Source: Streptomyces natalensis ATCC 27448
GTDB taxonomy: Bacteria > Actinomycetota > Actinomycetes > Streptomycetales > Streptomycetaceae
Assembly (NCBI RefSeq): GCF_000935125.1
Contig: NZ_JRKI01000063.1
Coordinates: forward strand, 279,961-343,960
DNA length: 64,000 nt
Direction of reading: 5' to 3'
Below the pieces are notes generated by a model. It made no database searches. It was not told where the DNA came from and saw only the letters and a program-made list of their open reading frames with translations. This document shows, in pieces, positions 32,521-41,195 of this stretch. Position 1 is the first letter of the stretch, and each line of letters starts with the position of its first letter. The translations under genes and the position numbers were made by a program.

Positions 32521-33288
32521 TCAGCGGGCGCCGACGCGGGCCATGCTGCCCCGGCCGTGCCGCGACTGCACCGGCACACCGGCCGCCGGCTGCGCCGTGG
32601 CACGCGTCGCGGACTGCCGTACGGGTCCGGCTGCTGCCGCGGCCGGTGCCCGTCGGGGCTGCGCCGCGGCGCCGTTCTGCACATCCATGACGGCGTGCGC
32701 CACCAGCCCGCCCATCGGGTCGTGCCGGATCAAGTCCCGGAGACGGGAGCGCGAGGAGCGCCCTTCGTTGCCGGGGTAGAGGTGCTTGCCGAGTCCGACC
32801 GCATGGGCCAGCGCGGCGAGCGCCGCGGTCCGCGGGTCCGGTGGTACGCCGGTGCGGATCGCGTTGTCGAGCCGGGCCCTGATTTCCCGGCTGATGGCCG
32901 TCTCCGTCGCCTGGTAGCGCGTCGTCGGCAATACCCCGCACATCTGGCCTTCGACGGCATGCACCATGCCGCACCGTTCCAGATGCGTGAGATACGTCTG
33001 GCGCAGCCCCAGCCGGGGCCCGCCGATCCAGTGGACCGCACGCACCGGACTGCCGCGTCGGCGCAGCAGTTCGAGCGCGGAGTCCAGAGTTGGATCTCCT
33101 GTCGGCCGTGGCATCACCACGGCGATACGATCCCCGTCTGGGGCTATCCGTCCTGCCAGAGCCAGCTCCACTAGCTGGGCCCCGGCCAGGCCGAGGTCGA
33201 GCGACTGCGGCTGCGCTGTGGTGCCCGTCGTCGGGTCCAAAGCGAGCAGCAGAAGCTCCTCCGGAATTGTTCTGCGGCTCCTGCCCAT
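32521..33288 (-). CDS. GPP34 (GOLPH3/Vps74-like) family protein
   Basis: 255 residues. Starts RRTIPEELLLLALDPTTG and carries LGLAGAQLVELALAGRI, LERCGMVHAVEG and a C-terminal helical region with ALAHAVGLGKHLYPGNEGRS. Bacterial GPP34 proteins share the phosphoinositide-binding fold of Golgi phosphoprotein 3; their role in actinomycetes is unknown. The last ~50 residues are an Ala/Pro/Arg-rich disordered tail. Divergent from the carboxypeptidase gene. Confidence 0.85.
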   Translation of the reverse strand: MGRSRRTIPEELLLLALDPTTGTTAQPQSLDLGLAGAQLVELALAGRIAPDGDRIAVVMPRPTGDPTLDSALELLRRRGSPVRAVHWIGGPRLGLRQTYLTHLERCGMVHAVEGQMCGVLPTTRYQATETAISREIRARLDNAIRTGVPPDPRTAALAALAHAVGLGKHLYPGNEGRSSRSRLRDLIRHDPMGGLVAHAVMDVQNGAAAQPRRAPAAAAAGPVRQSATRATAQPAAGVPVQSRHGRGSMARVGAR

Positions 33289-33529
33289 CCATGCCTCCCC
33301 GCGTGGATGAATGACAGGGTGACCCCTCTCACATTCATCTGTCGAGAGTGCGTGGTGGGTTCGGTAGGGAACCGGTAGGTATGTCGTTCTCGTCTAGCAC
33401 GTCGGCGACATATTCCGTTGGGGTGCGGAGCGTGCTGGTACGCGTGGCGGTGAGAGGGCGCCGAGCGGACACAGGACACTTGGGAACACTGGCTGTGGTG
33501 GAGCGGGCGAGGTTGTGAAGGAGACATCG

Positions 33530-36265
33530 GTGGCGGGCGAGTCCCCCGACAAGTCGGACAAGAAGCGGACGTCGGGGGAGCCGGCACGCAGCGAACACGA
33601 TCCGCGCCTTTCGGTCTTCCGTGGGGAATCGGGGAAGCCGGGGGCGTCGGCCGGGGAGGCCGACGATGCGGCGGAGGGGGCGGAGCCCTCGGAGGGGCCG
33701 GACTCCTCGGGCGCCTCGGGGGGTTCGGACTCTTCGGGTGCCTCGGAGGGGTCGGATACTTCGGAGGGTTCGGGCGGTCTGGAGCGTTCCGGGCGTTCGG
33801 ACGGGTCGGAGGGTTCGACCGAGACGGACGAGGCCGACGAGGTCGACGGGGCTGGCGAAGCCGACGAGGCCGAGGAAGCGGCGGACGAGGCGGCGGCCGG
33901 GTCCGCTGCCGGGGCTGCGCCCGAGAAGGGCGCTGAGGCGCCGCGAGAGGCCGCGGAGGACGCCGGGGACGGTACCGAGGGTGACGAGGACGGCGAGGGC
34001 GGTTCTCGGGCTGCCAAGGGTGCGGGAGAGGGCGCCGATGCGGGTGCTGGCGCCGGTGCGCGTGACGAGGTGCGTGACGAGGCGCGTGACGAGGCGCGTG
34101 ACGAGGCTCGTGACGAGGCTCGTGACGAGGCTCGTGACGATGCGGTGACGGAGTCGGACCCCGACACCGGCACCGACACCGACGCAGAGCCGGACGCGGC
34201 TTCCGAGGATGACGCCGAGCCGGACGCCGAGACCGGGGCGAAGCCCGAGGCCGCTGCCGACGCCAAGGTCGACGACCCCGCCTCCGAGGCCGACGCCAAG
34301 CCGAAGGTCGTCGATCAGCCGACCGCCGTCTTCAAGACGCTCGACCCCAAGAAGGACAAGGGCAAGAGCAAGGGCACGGGCAAAGCCGGGGGCAAAAGCG
34401 ATCAGGCTGCCGCCGACGAGGAGCCGGCCGACGACGCGACGCGGGTGTTTGCCATCGCGAAGGCGACGGCGAAGGGCAAGGCCGCGGCCGGGGAGGCCGT
34501 GGACCAGCCCACCACCGCGTTCAAGATCACCCCGCCCGCCAAGTCCAAGCCCGACACCAAGTCCAAGCCCGAGGACGAGTCCAAGCCCGAGGGCACCCCC
34601 AAGGCCGCCGACAAGGCCAAGCCCAAGGCTGCCGACAAGGTCGCCGACAAGCCCGAGCCCACCGGCAAGCCCACCGGCAAGCCCACCGAGCGCGACGCCG
34701 AGCGCACCAGTCAGTTCGTGGCGCTGAAGTCGGCCGACGACGGGGCGGCGGGCAAGTCGCTCGGCAAGACGGCGGACCGTACCCCGGCCCGTACCCCGGG
34801 CAAGGCGGAGGAGACGGCGGCCCCCGCGAAGGCCCCCGGTGCGCTGCCGCCCGAGGCGCCCAAGGCGCCCAAGGAGGCTCCCAAGGAGGCGCCCGCCGCG
34901 CCGCGGCAGGAGCCCGGTGCGCTGCCCGAGTCGGAGCGGACCAAGCAGGAACCGCTGCCGCCGCTCGATCTGCTGGCCAAGCTCACCAACACCCCGCCGC
35001 CGCCCGAGACACCGCTGCGCACGGTCGTCCGCCGGTTCAAGATCTGGACCCCGCTGGCGGTCCTGCTGGCGATCATCTTCGTGGTCGTCCAGGCGGTGCG
35101 GCCGCTGCCCAACCCGACGGTCGTCCTGGGCGACGCCAAGTCCTCGTTCACCTTCGAGGGCGGCGCACTCTCCATCCCGTGGCCTGAGCACGGGCAGGCG
35201 GCGGTCAAGGTCGTGGGCTCCGGCGAGGTGGGGACGTTCGGCGACCAGAAGCCGGTGCCGACCGCGAGCGTTGCCAAGATCATGACGGCCTACGTCATCC
35301 TCAAGGGCCACCCGCTCAAGAAGGACGACAAGGGCCCACAGATCGAGGTCGACGCCAAGGCGGTGGCCGAGGGCCGCTCCGAGGACGAGTCGCGGATCGA
35401 CGGGCTCAAGGCGGGGCAGAAGTTCAACGAGCAGGACATGCTCAAGATGCTGATGATCCCGTCCGGCAACAACATCGCCCGGTTGCTGGCCCGTTGGGAC
35501 AGTCAGTCCGACAACGAGGCGGCGTTCGTCAAGAAGATGAACGCCGCCGCCAAGGACCTGGGCATGACGAAGACCACCTACACCGACCCCAGCGGCCTGG
35601 AGAAGACGACGGTGAGCACCGCCGTCGACCAGATCAAGCTGGCCGAGGCCGTCATGAAGTTCGACGCCTTCCGCCCGGTGGTCGCCATGACCAACGCCGA
35701 TATCCCGGGTCTGCCGGAGCGGATCAACAACAACAACGACAATCTGCTGCTGGCCGGCCTGAGCATCAAGGGCATCAAGACCGGCTCCAGCACGGCGGCC
35801 GGCGGCACGCTGTCCTGGGCGGCCTACAAGACGGTGGACGGCAAAGACCGGCTGATCCTCGGCACGATGATGGACCAGCACTTCAAGGGCCTGGACCCCA
35901 ACGCCTCCAATAGCCTCACCATGGTCAAGGACAACAGCAAGAAGGTCATCGAAGCGGTACGCAACGCGCTGACCTCGGCTACGGCGGTGAAGAAGGGGCA
36001 GGTCGTCGGCTACGTCGACGACGGCCTGGACGGCCTGACACCGGTTGTCGCCACCAAGGACCTGAAGACGGTCGGAGTCCCCGGCCAGAAGCTTGTGTTG
36101 AGCATCAGCGATGGCGGCAAGACCCTCTCGCACGAGGCGAAGGCGGGGACCACCGTCGGTGTACTGACGGTCGGCACCGGCGAGAGCGCCCAGAAGGTGC
36201 CGGTGGCCCTCCAGAAGGACCTCACCGAGCCGTCCTTCGGGGCGAAGCTGACACGCCTCGGCTGA
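33530..36265 (+). CDS. D-alanyl-D-alanine carboxypeptidase with ~500-residue disordered cytoplasmic region
   Basis: About 911 residues from GTG 33530; AAGGAG six bases upstream decides the start. Residues 1-~500 are acidic, Lys/Pro/Ala-rich and repetitive. One membrane helix follows (PLAVLLAIIFVVVQAV, near 510), then a penicillin-binding carboxypeptidase domain: SxxK in ASVAKIM, SxN as SGNN, KTG in IKTGSSTAAGG. It trims the terminal D-Ala of peptidoglycan stems outside the membrane. The cytoplasmic part holds seven 4-residue RDEA units and four T-x-x-F motifs (PTAVFK, ATRVFA, PTTAFK, TSQFVA) that look like Ser/Thr-kinase or FHA sites. Ordinary homologues are about 400 residues. Confidence 0.9.
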   Translation: MAGESPDKSDKKRTSGEPARSEHDPRLSVFRGESGKPGASAGEADDAAEGAEPSEGPDSSGASGGSDSSGASEGSDTSEGSGGLERSGRSDGSEGSTETDEADEVDGAGEADEAEEAADEAAAGSAAGAAPEKGAEAPREAAEDAGDGTEGDEDGEGGSRAAKGAGEGADAGAGAGARDEVRDEARDEARDEARDEARDEARDDAVTESDPDTGTDTDAEPDAASEDDAEPDAETGAKPEAAADAKVDDPASEADAKPKVVDQPTAVFKTLDPKKDKGKSKGTGKAGGKSDQAAADEEPADDATRVFAIAKATAKGKAAAGEAVDQPTTAFKITPPAKSKPDTKSKPEDESKPEGTPKAADKAKPKAADKVADKPEPTGKPTGKPTERDAERTSQFVALKSADDGAAGKSLGKTADRTPARTPGKAEETAAPAKAPGALPPEAPKAPKEAPKEAPAAPRQEPGALPESERTKQEPLPPLDLLAKLTNTPPPPETPLRTVVRRFKIWTPLAVLLAIIFVVVQAVRPLPNPTVVLGDAKSSFTFEGGALSIPWPEHGQAAVKVVGSGEVGTFGDQKPVPTASVAKIMTAYVILKGHPLKKDDKGPQIEVDAKAVAEGRSEDESRIDGLKAGQKFNEQDMLKMLMIPSGNNIARLLARWDSQSDNEAAFVKKMNAAAKDLGMTKTTYTDPSGLEKTTVSTAVDQIKLAEAVMKFDAFRPVVAMTNADIPGLPERINNNNDNLLLAGLSIKGIKTGSSTAAGGTLSWAAYKTVDGKDRLILGTMMDQHFKGLDPNASNSLTMVKDNSKKVIEAVRNALTSATAVKKGQVVGYVDDGLDGLTPVVATKDLKTVGVPGQKLVLSISDGGKTLSHEAKAGTTVGVLTVGTGESAQKVPVALQKDLTEPSFGAKLTRLG
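34061..34144 (+). repeat. 12-bp in-frame tandem repeat (RDEA)
   Basis: Seven units CGTGACGAGGYK run from 34061 to 34144 and encode RDEV/RDEA tetrapeptides, predicted to form a highly charged helix. Copy number can change without frameshift. Confidence 0.9.
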
Positions 36266-36435
36266 GCGCGGCGCGGCCTGGCGGGGCTCTCGGTTCTGGC
36301 GACGCTAGATTCGGGGGCCCCGCCGGCGTTTCCGGCTCCGGCCTCGGCCCCGGGCCTCGCGCCGCCGCTCGTCCTTACGCATGACCGGAGCCCGTCATCG
36401 ACGTAGCGCACGCACAGAAGACGACCTCCGCGTCC

Positions 36436-37980
36436 TTGCCGACCGCCGGGGCGGCCCGCGGCCCCTGGGCGGCCCGGGGCGCGGTGGTGCTGCCGCCCTC
36501 GGGGCTGATGTTGCTGCTGGGGGCCTGGGGGATCCGCCGCCAGGATGCCGTCTGGCGCGACGAGGCCGTCACCGACGACATGGCGCACCGCAGCCTGGCC
36601 GACCTGTGGCCGACGCTCCAGCACGCCGATGTCGTCCACGGCCTGTACTACGCGCTGATGCACGCCTGGTTCCTGGTCTACGACGTGACCCTCGGCACCG
36701 CCCTCGGCGAGGCGATCGGCCTGCGGCTGCCGTCCGTCGCCGCGATGACCGCCGCCGCGGCCGGGGTCGCCCTGCTGGGCCGGCGTCTGGCCGGGCACCG
36801 GGCGGGCCTGTTCGCCGGTCTCGCCTTCGCGTTGGTCCCCGTGGTGCAGCAGTACGCGCAGGAGGGCCGCTCGTACGCGATGGTGTGCGCGCTGGTCGTC
36901 TGGGCGACGTACGTCCTGGTGCGCGCCGCCGCCCGCCCGTGCCGCCCGCTGTGGTGCGCGTACACGGCCCTGATGCTGTGCGCCTGCCTGCTGCACGAGT
37001 TCGCCGCGCTGGCGCTGCCCGCGCACGGCGCCGCCGTCCTCCTCGCCCGGCTGCCCCGGGAGACGCTGCGCGCCTGGGCCCTGGCCACCGCCACCGTCTT
37101 CGCGGGTCTGGCCCCGCTGGCGGTCTACAGCACCCGGCAGTCGGCACAGCTCGCCTGGCTGATGTGGCCCGACCCCGTCCAGCTGCTGACGTTCGCGGTG
37201 CTGGCGGTACTGGGGATCGTCTGCGCCAGGACCCGGGTCCTCACCCACGCCTCAAGGGCGCGGGAAATGCCCCCACCCGGCCCACCCGGCCCACCCGGCC
37301 CGCCCGGCCCGATCGGCCTGCGCGCCCTCGCCCTCCCCCTGCTCCTCCTGCCCACCGTCTTCCTCTTCCTCCTCTCCTACGCCGAACCGGCCTATGTCGA
37401 CCGCTATGTGCTCTACTACGTCGCCGGTTTCGCCCTGCTCGCCGGAGCCGCGCTGGCCCGGTTGCTGCACCCGGCCGGCGACGGCGGCCGGACCCGGGCG
37501 AGCCGACTGCGCCGGACGGCGGCGCTGGCCCTGGTGGCGGCGGCGCTGCTGCCCGTCGACGTCCATCTGCGCAGCCCCGACAGCCGGGTCGACGACAGCA
37601 CCGCGGTCGCCCGGGCCGTGAAGGAACTGGCGGCCCCCGGCGACGGCCTGCTCTTCCTGCCCGCCCGGCGCCGTATCTGGCGCGCGCCGCACCCACAGGA
37701 GTTCCGCGGTCTGACCGATCTCGCCCTGGCCAGGAGCCCGCGGGCGTCCCACACCCTCTACGGCATCGAACGCTCCGGCGACGCCATCCGCGCCCGTGTG
37801 CTCACTGCCCGCCGCATCATCGTCGCCACCGACCCCGACGGTCAGCCCCTCGACACCGACGACCAGGAAATCGCCAAACGCACCACGCTGCACCACTCCT
37901 TCGCACTCTGCGCCCAACGCGAGGTCCGCGGCGCCCGGGTCATGCTGTATGTGCGTCCGGGGGAGTGCGGGTCCCGCTAG
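36436..37980 (+). CDS. GT-C type membrane glycosyltransferase
   Basis: About 514 residues; TTG 36436 is uncertain and GTG 36481 is an alternative. Polytopic with ten or so hydrophobic segments. N-terminal loop motif WRDEAVTDDMAHRS supplies the D/E pair of lipid-linked mannosyltransferase-like GT-C enzymes, followed by HGLYYALMHAWF. A cytoplasmic loop has collagen-like PPGPPGPPGPPGP, from 9-bp DNA repeats at 37271-37312. The soluble C-terminus (ALLPVDVHLRSPDSRVDD, HSFALCAQREVRGARV) is as in arabinosyl/mannosyltransferase-like proteins. Acceptor unknown. Confidence 0.82.
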   Translation: MPTAGAARGPWAARGAVVLPPSGLMLLLGAWGIRRQDAVWRDEAVTDDMAHRSLADLWPTLQHADVVHGLYYALMHAWFLVYDVTLGTALGEAIGLRLPSVAAMTAAAAGVALLGRRLAGHRAGLFAGLAFALVPVVQQYAQEGRSYAMVCALVVWATYVLVRAAARPCRPLWCAYTALMLCACLLHEFAALALPAHGAAVLLARLPRETLRAWALATATVFAGLAPLAVYSTRQSAQLAWLMWPDPVQLLTFAVLAVLGIVCARTRVLTHASRAREMPPPGPPGPPGPPGPIGLRALALPLLLLPTVFLFLLSYAEPAYVDRYVLYYVAGFALLAGAALARLLHPAGDGGRTRASRLRRTAALALVAAALLPVDVHLRSPDSRVDDSTAVARAVKELAAPGDGLLFLPARRRIWRAPHPQEFRGLTDLALARSPRASHTLYGIERSGDAIRARVLTARRIIVATDPDGQPLDTDDQEIAKRTTLHHSFALCAQREVRGARVMLYVRPGECGSR

Positions 37981-38068
37981 GCGCCAGATTGGCCGCGGGT
38001 GGGCCGCAGGAAGGGGCGATCGGCCTGCCGCACCCGGTCCGTCGCCCGTTGCCTTGTTGCCCCTGCCG

Positions 38069-38917
38069 TCACTCCAGCCCCGCCCCCGCGCTGTCGATGC
38101 CGAGCAGCTCGTGCAGCGCGGTCGCGCCGTCCGGGGTGAGGCGTACGGCGCGGCCGGTGCCGATGCGGCGGATCCAGCGGCGTTCCAGCAGGCGGTCGCA
38201 GAGCCGGGCGCCGGCCGTGCCCGCCAGATGGGGGCGGCGTTCGGTCCAGTCCAGGCAGCCGCGGGCCTGTGGTCGGCGCCCGCTGCACAGCGCGGCCGCC
38301 TCGATGCCCAGACCTTCGGTCAGCCACGTCCGCCCGGCGTCGGTGAGCGCGAAACCGCCGTCCTGGTCGAGCAGGCCGCGTGCGGTCATCGCGTCCGTCA
38401 GGGCCACGCCGAGGCGTCCGGCCAGGTGGTCGTAACAGGTGCGGCCCCGTGCGAGCGCCGCGGACGCGCTGACGGCGCGCAGTCCGCGCGGTGGGGCGGC
38501 CGGTGGGCCCAGGTGGGCGGCGAGGGATTCGATCAGTTCGGCGACGCGGGGGCTCGCGAGGCGGACGTACCGATGGCGGCCCTGACGGTGCTCGGCCAGC
38601 AGTCCGCCCTCGGCCAGCCGGGTCAGATGCTCGCTGGCGGTGGACGCTGCGACCTGCGCATACGTCGCCAGTTCACCTGCCGTCCAGGCCCGCCCGTCCA
38701 GCAACGCCAGGCAGAACGCGGCCCGGGTGCGGTCGGCCAGCAGCCCGGCCAACCGGGCCAGCTCGGCGGCGGAGGCGGGGCCGGACAGGGGGCCTGGCAG
38801 AGGGGCGGGGCGGGGGGAGTGGGTGGGGCCGGGAGTGGATCCAGGCGTGCGTCCGGGCGTGGGCCCGGGGGTGGGTCCGGGTGTCGATTTGCGTGTGGAG
38901 GTGGGCTTGGCGGACAT
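38069..38917 (-). CDS. ArsR-type winged-helix regulator
   Basis: 282 residues from ATG 38917. The N-terminus is a Thr/Pro/Gly repeat (TPGPTPGPTPGRTPGSTPGP). Then winged helix: ELATYAQVAASTASEHLTRL and AEGGLLAEHRQGRHRYVRLA. The C-terminal half resembles a second winged helix seen in duplicated ArsR-like proteins of this family. No clear metal-binding Cys/His cluster. Divergent from a PEP mutase/isocitrate lyase-like gene, with a dyad between, a pairing frequent in actinomycetes. Confidence 0.84.
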   Translation of the reverse strand: MSAKPTSTRKSTPGPTPGPTPGRTPGSTPGPTHSPRPAPLPGPLSGPASAAELARLAGLLADRTRAAFCLALLDGRAWTAGELATYAQVAASTASEHLTRLAEGGLLAEHRQGRHRYVRLASPRVAELIESLAAHLGPPAAPPRGLRAVSASAALARGRTCYDHLAGRLGVALTDAMTARGLLDQDGGFALTDAGRTWLTEGLGIEAAALCSGRRPQARGCLDWTERRPHLAGTAGARLCDRLLERRWIRRIGTGRAVRLTPDGATALHELLGIDSAGAGLE

Positions 38918-38940
38918 ACCGTCATTGTCCGCCGCGACAG

Positions 38941-38956
38941 TTCGGCCGTCGCCGAA
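38941..38956. promoter_or_regulatory. Dyad operator between ArsR and PEP mutase-like genes
   Basis: TTCGGC-CGTC-GCCGAA, a perfect 6-bp inverted repeat with 4-base centre, sits in the short (<65 bases) divergent promoter. Probable ArsR-protein site controlling both genes. Confidence 0.55.
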
Positions 38957-38980
38957 ATGATGCGCGCTTACGGTCCCCGT

Positions 38981-39964
38981 ATGAGCCGTACGAACACCGC
39001 GAACTCCGCCACCCGCAGGGCCTTCCACGCCCTCCACCGCGCCCCTGACGGACCCCTGCTGCTGCCCAACGCCTGGGACGTCGCCTCGGCCGTCGCGCTG
39101 GCCGACGCCGGGTATGCGGCGGTCGGGACGACGAGCCTGGGCGTCGCCGCGTCCCAGGGGTACCCCGACGGGCGTGGCCTGGCCGGGGTGCGGGAGGCGA
39201 CGCTGGCGCTGGCTCGGCGGCTGGGGGGCCGACTGCCGTGCCCGTACACCGTCGACATCGAGGGCGGCTATGGGGACGACGGCGGCCACGGGGACGAGGG
39301 CGGTGGCGACCACGCGGCCGGACGGGCAACTGGACGGGCCACTGACCGGGCGGCCGAACGGGTGGCCGCGCTGGCCGCGGAGCTGGCGTCCGCCGGGGCC
39401 GCCGGTATCAACCTGGAGGATGGGCTACCGGGCGGGGGAGGGCTGCAACCGCCGTCCCATCAGGCGGAGTTGATCGCCGCGGTGAAGGAGCGGGTGCCGG
39501 ATCTCTTCCTCAACGCGCGGATCGACACCCACTGGCTGGTCGACACCCCGCCGCCGCTCTCCGCCACGCTGGCCCGCGCCGAGGTCTACCTGGAGGCGGG
39601 CGCGGACGGTGTTTTCGTACCGGGTGTGGTGGCGGACGAGGAGATCGCCGCCCTGGTGGCCGCCGTCCCCGCCCCGGTGAACATCCTCTTCGCCCCCGGA
39701 CGGCACACGGTCGGCCGACTGGCGGAGCTCGGCGTACGCCGTATCAGCACCGGGTCGCTGCTCTTCCGTACGGCGCTGGGAGCCGCCCTCGCGGTGGCGG
39801 AGTCGGTCCGAATGGGGGAGGACGGGGTGGGGGAGAGCGTAACGGAGCGTGGGATTCCGGCGGGTGGCTCCCCGGCGGGTGGCATTCCGGCAGGTGGCGC
39901 CCCGGGGTACGCGGAGGTGCAGCGGCTCATGGGGCCGCTGCGGAAGAAGGGCCCGTTGGGGTGA
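38981..39964 (+). CDS. Isocitrate lyase/PEP mutase family protein
   Basis: About 327 residues from ATG 38981; ATG 38957 or 38960 are alternatives and none has a good ribosome site, so the message may be leaderless. TIM-barrel motifs: LLLPNAWDVASAVALADAGY, VGTTSLGVAASQGYPDG, metal Asp in YTVDIEGGYGD, INLEDG and NARIDTH, then RISTGSLLFRT. The family cleaves or forms C-C or C-P bonds next to carboxylates (methylisocitrate lyase, phosphonopyruvate hydrolase). Substrate unknown. A His/Asp/Gly-rich loop after residue ~95 and a C-terminal IPAGGSPAGG repeat (15-bp units, 39853-39906) are additions. Confidence 0.86.
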   Translation: MSRTNTANSATRRAFHALHRAPDGPLLLPNAWDVASAVALADAGYAAVGTTSLGVAASQGYPDGRGLAGVREATLALARRLGGRLPCPYTVDIEGGYGDDGGHGDEGGGDHAAGRATGRATDRAAERVAALAAELASAGAAGINLEDGLPGGGGLQPPSHQAELIAAVKERVPDLFLNARIDTHWLVDTPPPLSATLARAEVYLEAGADGVFVPGVVADEEIAALVAAVPAPVNILFAPGRHTVGRLAELGVRRISTGSLLFRTALGAALAVAESVRMGEDGVGESVTERGIPAGGSPAGGIPAGGAPGYAEVQRLMGPLRKKGPLG

Positions 39965-39966
39965 CC

Positions 39967-40275
39967 TCAGGCGCGCTGGGTGCCCCGGCGGCCGGCCTGG
40001 CCCCCGTGCTCGTCATGGCGTCGGCGCACCACGGCGATGCCCACGCCCGCGACGCCGAGCGCGCTCGCCCCGCCGATGAGCGTCCCCTTGGGCAGATGGC
40101 CGATCCGCTGGGCCACGCCCGCCAGCCCGTTGTCCGGCAGCATGATCTCGCTACGGCTGGTCGAGGGCGCGGTGGAGTCGGCGGCGAAGGCGGCCCCGGC
40201 GGGCAGCGCCAGGGCGGCCAGCGCTCCGGTTGCGACGACGGCGGTACGGAGCATGGAGCGGCGCTGGGCCGGCAT
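39967..40275 (-). CDS. Small secreted, membrane-anchored hypothetical protein
   Basis: 102 residues. Residues 1-32 are a signal peptide (RRSMLRTAVVATGALAALAL, ending AFAAD). A short Ser/Thr-rich stalk leads to a hydrophobic helix TLIGGASALGVAGVGIAVV followed by RRRHDE, so the C-terminus stays cytoplasmic. No LPXTG. Convergent with the PEP mutase-like gene (2-base gap). Function unknown. Confidence 0.65.
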   Translation of the reverse strand: MPAQRRSMLRTAVVATGALAALALPAGAAFAADSTAPSTSRSEIMLPDNGLAGVAQRIGHLPKGTLIGGASALGVAGVGIAVVRRRHDEHGGQAGRRGTQRA

Positions 40276-40526
40276 GGGTTCTCCTCATCGGGGGCGGCTC
40301 GTGGCTGCCGTGGACAGTGGTGGTGTGCCCACAGCACGTTACTGAGCGTGTTTAACGACGACCCATACGTTGTGTAACAGTCACCAAGATCTCTGCTGTA
40401 GGTCGTGTGACGGGGTGGCCTTGGGTAGCTTGGTCGGGCCGGGTGTCATATCGGGGCAGACTGCGCTTATCCGTCGCCCGGTCGGGCGCGTGTGACGGTG
40501 CTGCGGAGGCGAAGGGTGGCGGTGAG

Positions 40527-41195
40527 ATGCGATGGCTGCCGCGGCGGGCCCGTACCGCCCTGACCTCCCTCGCCGCACTGGCACCACTTCTCGCCCCCGT
40601 CACCGGCTGCGCGAGCCTGGAGGGGCTTCAGAACGAGGGTGCGGCGCGGGATGTGAAGGCGCCGCTCGCGCTGTGGCCGGGGTATGCGCCCGCCCCGCTC
40701 CGCCGGGAGGAGAACCCCGCCGCCCGCAAGGCCGTACCGGGGCTCGCCCGCATCCCCAGCGGCAGCATGGCGGCCGCGGACCCGCTCACCGTCCTCGACG
40801 CCGACATCACCTCCGGCGGCGGCACGGCGCCCACCCCGGCATCCGTACGCCGCCCCGTTCTGCACGACGTCACCGGCGACCGCAAACCCGACCTGATCAT
40901 GGTCGTCGACCTGGGCCCCCGCACCAGCGAGCTGCGCGTCTACAGCGTCCAGAAGAAGATCGTCACCCGGGTGCTGCTGCTGGGCGGGGTGCTGGCCGGG
41001 GTCGAACTGGCGGCGGGTCATCTGGTCGTCCGCGAGCCCACCAAGGACCTGCGCTACGTCAGCGTCACCGACTACGCCTGGAACGGCGACGCGATGGAAC
41101 TGTGGGACCTCACGCTCGATGACGCCCGCACGCGCCAGACGCCGTCGCCGTATCCGTCGCCGGCCCCGGCGCTGACCCCGGGAACCCTGCCGTGA
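40527..41195 (+). CDS. Lipoprotein coupled to a sensor kinase
   Basis: 222 residues from ATG 40527. Signal: RRARTALTSLAALAPLLAPV, then lipobox VTGC with Cys near residue 28. The mature part has an FG-GAP-like VLHDVTGDRKPDLIMVVDLG and RVYSVQKKIVTR. Its stop overlaps the kinase start by four bases (GTGA), as in CseA/CseC-type modules in which a lipoprotein modulates the kinase. No response regulator gene is adjacent. Confidence 0.78.
   Translation: MRWLPRRARTALTSLAALAPLLAPVTGCASLEGLQNEGAARDVKAPLALWPGYAPAPLRREENPAARKAVPGLARIPSGSMAAADPLTVLDADITSGGGTAPTPASVRRPVLHDVTGDRKPDLIMVVDLGPRTSELRVYSVQKKIVTRVLLLGGVLAGVELAAGHLVVREPTKDLRYVSVTDYAWNGDAMELWDLTLDDARTRQTPSPYPSPAPALTPGTLP

Noticed and set aside
34061..34144. 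CRISPR-like regular repeats
   Set aside because: Contiguous 12-bp units without spacers, in frame inside a gene; no cas genes in the window.
33335..36133. Antisense frame of 932 codons over the carboxypeptidase
   Set aside because: Leu/Gly/Arg-rich mirror of the repetitive coding strand, no start signal.
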